Position numbers and translations under genes: made by a program | Notes under the pieces: model-generated | Databases searched by the model: none | What the model was told of the DNA's origin: nothing | The model's input: the letters and a program-made list of their open reading frames with translations, nothing else | Assembly: GCA_009760855.2 (NCBI GenBank) | Contig: WPIO01000031.1 | Coordinates: forward strand, 2,148,001 to 2,212,000 | Origin: Cristatella mucedo | Taxonomy: Eukaryota; Bryozoa; Phylactolaemata; Cristatellidae | Direction: 5' to 3' | Length of the DNA stretch: 64,000 bases | Shown: piece by piece, positions 1 to 64,000 of the stretch | How the letters are laid out: the number at the start of each line of letters is the position of its first letter | Numbering within the stretch: the stretch's first letter is position 1

Positions 1-253
1 CACAACTGTTTCCTCACCCATGTGAAGCCGCCAAACAAGTTAAGTGTGCATTTTATTTTCGCACCAAGTAGTCCAACCAAGGTGGCAGAAAGAACAATCT
101 GGTACATTTATTGCTTCCTTATATTAATCTTACCCTGTGATAGTATTTTTGGCAGTGATCTCATTTTGTAAAACTCGGCTAAGTTTAAGATTTGTTTTGA
201 TTCCCATGACATGTAGATTCTGCAGACAAGTACTGCAGCTTGTTATAAGATTG

Positions 254-329
<76 letters not shown>

Positions 330-1005
330 CACTGCATCCGTGCAAAATTTAACTGCAATAGCGAACAGGTGGCAGCTTTATGACATTGATTCTCATTTCA
401 AGCTCCTTGAATAACGACATAAGAGTACATGAAATAATGCATATATGCTATGTATCAGTATTTTCAGGTCTGAAGTCATGCATTATTTCTATGGTTTTAT
501 TACACTACACTACACTACGCACACACGCACTCACGCACGCACACACATGCACACACGAGTCCACTATGGGTAAGTTATTTGCAAACAGAATCAAAGGAAC
601 GAAATGACGATTGTGTTTCCAAGTAATTCATCAAATGCTTAAAACTCCGTCAATATGTTAAAATGAGTGCCGACTTTAGCCAATGATACCATGAAACTAA
701 TAGATAGCTTAGCCATTTTCATCCTTCGGATGATGCATGGAAGACAACCCAGATAGCAAAAATATGAGACTGTTACTTAACCATAAGCACCGTCATTTTC
801 TACATTAAGACTAGATATAATAAATAAACGGAATGAAATAGAATAATTGCAGACACCCTTCCCGATCTTTCGTTTGTGCTGATAGCTATCTTTTTTTCCG
901 CAAACCCACTGCTTTAGAATTCTGTTTGTTTTTGCAAATATTCAGGTCAGGCAGTAATCGATAATCGATAAAATAGTAATGGAAGGTAAAATGTAAACAA
1001 CCTAC
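1..1005. other. Intron sequence at left edge
   Basis: Besides the GT microsatellite there is an ACACGCAC-rich patch at 505-560. I could not place a further exon. Confidence 0.6.
255..328. repeat. (TG)n microsatellite
   Basis: 37 uninterrupted TG units. Confidence 0.98.
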
Positions 1006-63640
<62,635 letters not shown>

Positions 63641-64000
63641 CTGCACAAAGAAACAAGCAAAATTAAGTACTAGCTTTAAAATGGGCCAAACATGCATAAT
63701 GACAAGCAGGCATCAAAAGGCACGACTGCCAACGTCTTTGCATGCATAACCACGTTTAGGCAGATCAGGAGAGGCAGTAAAACATAGGTTGCGGTGTGCA
63801 ACTAGCAAGGTAGTTTACCTTTAACTACAGAAATAATTAAGCCCCTTAAAACTGTTATTAATCATTTATATCACAGTAATGCTCGTATGTTCGCCAATAA
63901 GTCTCTAAAAAAAAACGGCTGCTGACACTAGGCTACCGAGGCACCAAATGGGCTAATGCACTCTTTTCACACAAGTCCTGTTCCACCCGGTATGGTACAG
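63641..64000. other. Intron sequence at right edge
   Basis: This is upstream of the first exon I can place. I see no exon, repeat family or RNA gene. Preceding RNF213 exons should lie beyond the edge. Confidence 0.6.

Noticed and set aside
1-130. A further RNF213 exon at the left edge (GGFTWVR-like)
   Set aside because: No acceptor AG precedes it on the minus strand and the similarity is only a few residues.

Overview
The window is nuclear DNA of a metazoan, most likely an invertebrate. Exons are short and bounded by GT-AG sites, introns are repeat-rich (77 bases to 8.5 kb), and there are CR1/L2-type LINEs, tRNA-derived SINEs, pogo/Tigger/hAT DNA elements and long microsatellites. The species cannot be read from the sequence. 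I see no bacterial, organellar or viral gene, no rRNA or tRNA gene and no CRISPR array.

Nearly the whole window is one minus-strand gene that runs off both ends: the middle part of a giant RNF213-like E3 ubiquitin ligase. I could build 32 exons from 63,640 down to 1,006. Splice phases agree at all 31 junctions and the joined frame of 1,689 complete codons has no stop and no frameshift. It covers the AAA+ motor: a lead-in with repeated lobes, an AAA2-type Walker A (GMGKT), AAA3 (GETGCGKT and FFDEAN), AAA4 (GRPGSSKS and VVVLDEVG), an AAA5-like segment with PLINRLEK, and the start of the following region. The N-terminal stalk lies beyond the right edge. The C-terminal E3 part, including the RING finger, lies beyond the left edge.

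The introns are a transposon archive. LINE family A (CR1/L2-like, 3' end in an ATT-rich tail) has about 15 copies, including a nearly full-length but broken one at 12.3-15.8 kb. A second family, B, has about seven. At least eight SINE copies end in a segment that resembles the LINE A 3' end, and a second SINE type has about five copies. The intron at 54.1-59.6 kb holds a pogo-like DNA transposon cut by a LINE A insertion, plus a Tigger-type terminus and several microsatellites. A Tigger transposase fragment lies at 36.1 kb, a possible solo LTR at 35.0-35.6 kb, and a SPIN-like hAT element at 62.6-62.8 kb.

The most striking items are the SPIN-like element (a family known for horizontal transfer), the intact giant AAA+ ORF threaded through this debris, the SINE/LINE shared 3' end, a twin-primed LINE insertion at 48.7-49.1 kb, two nearly identical inverted LINE copies flanking one exon, and a pure 665-base AC run.
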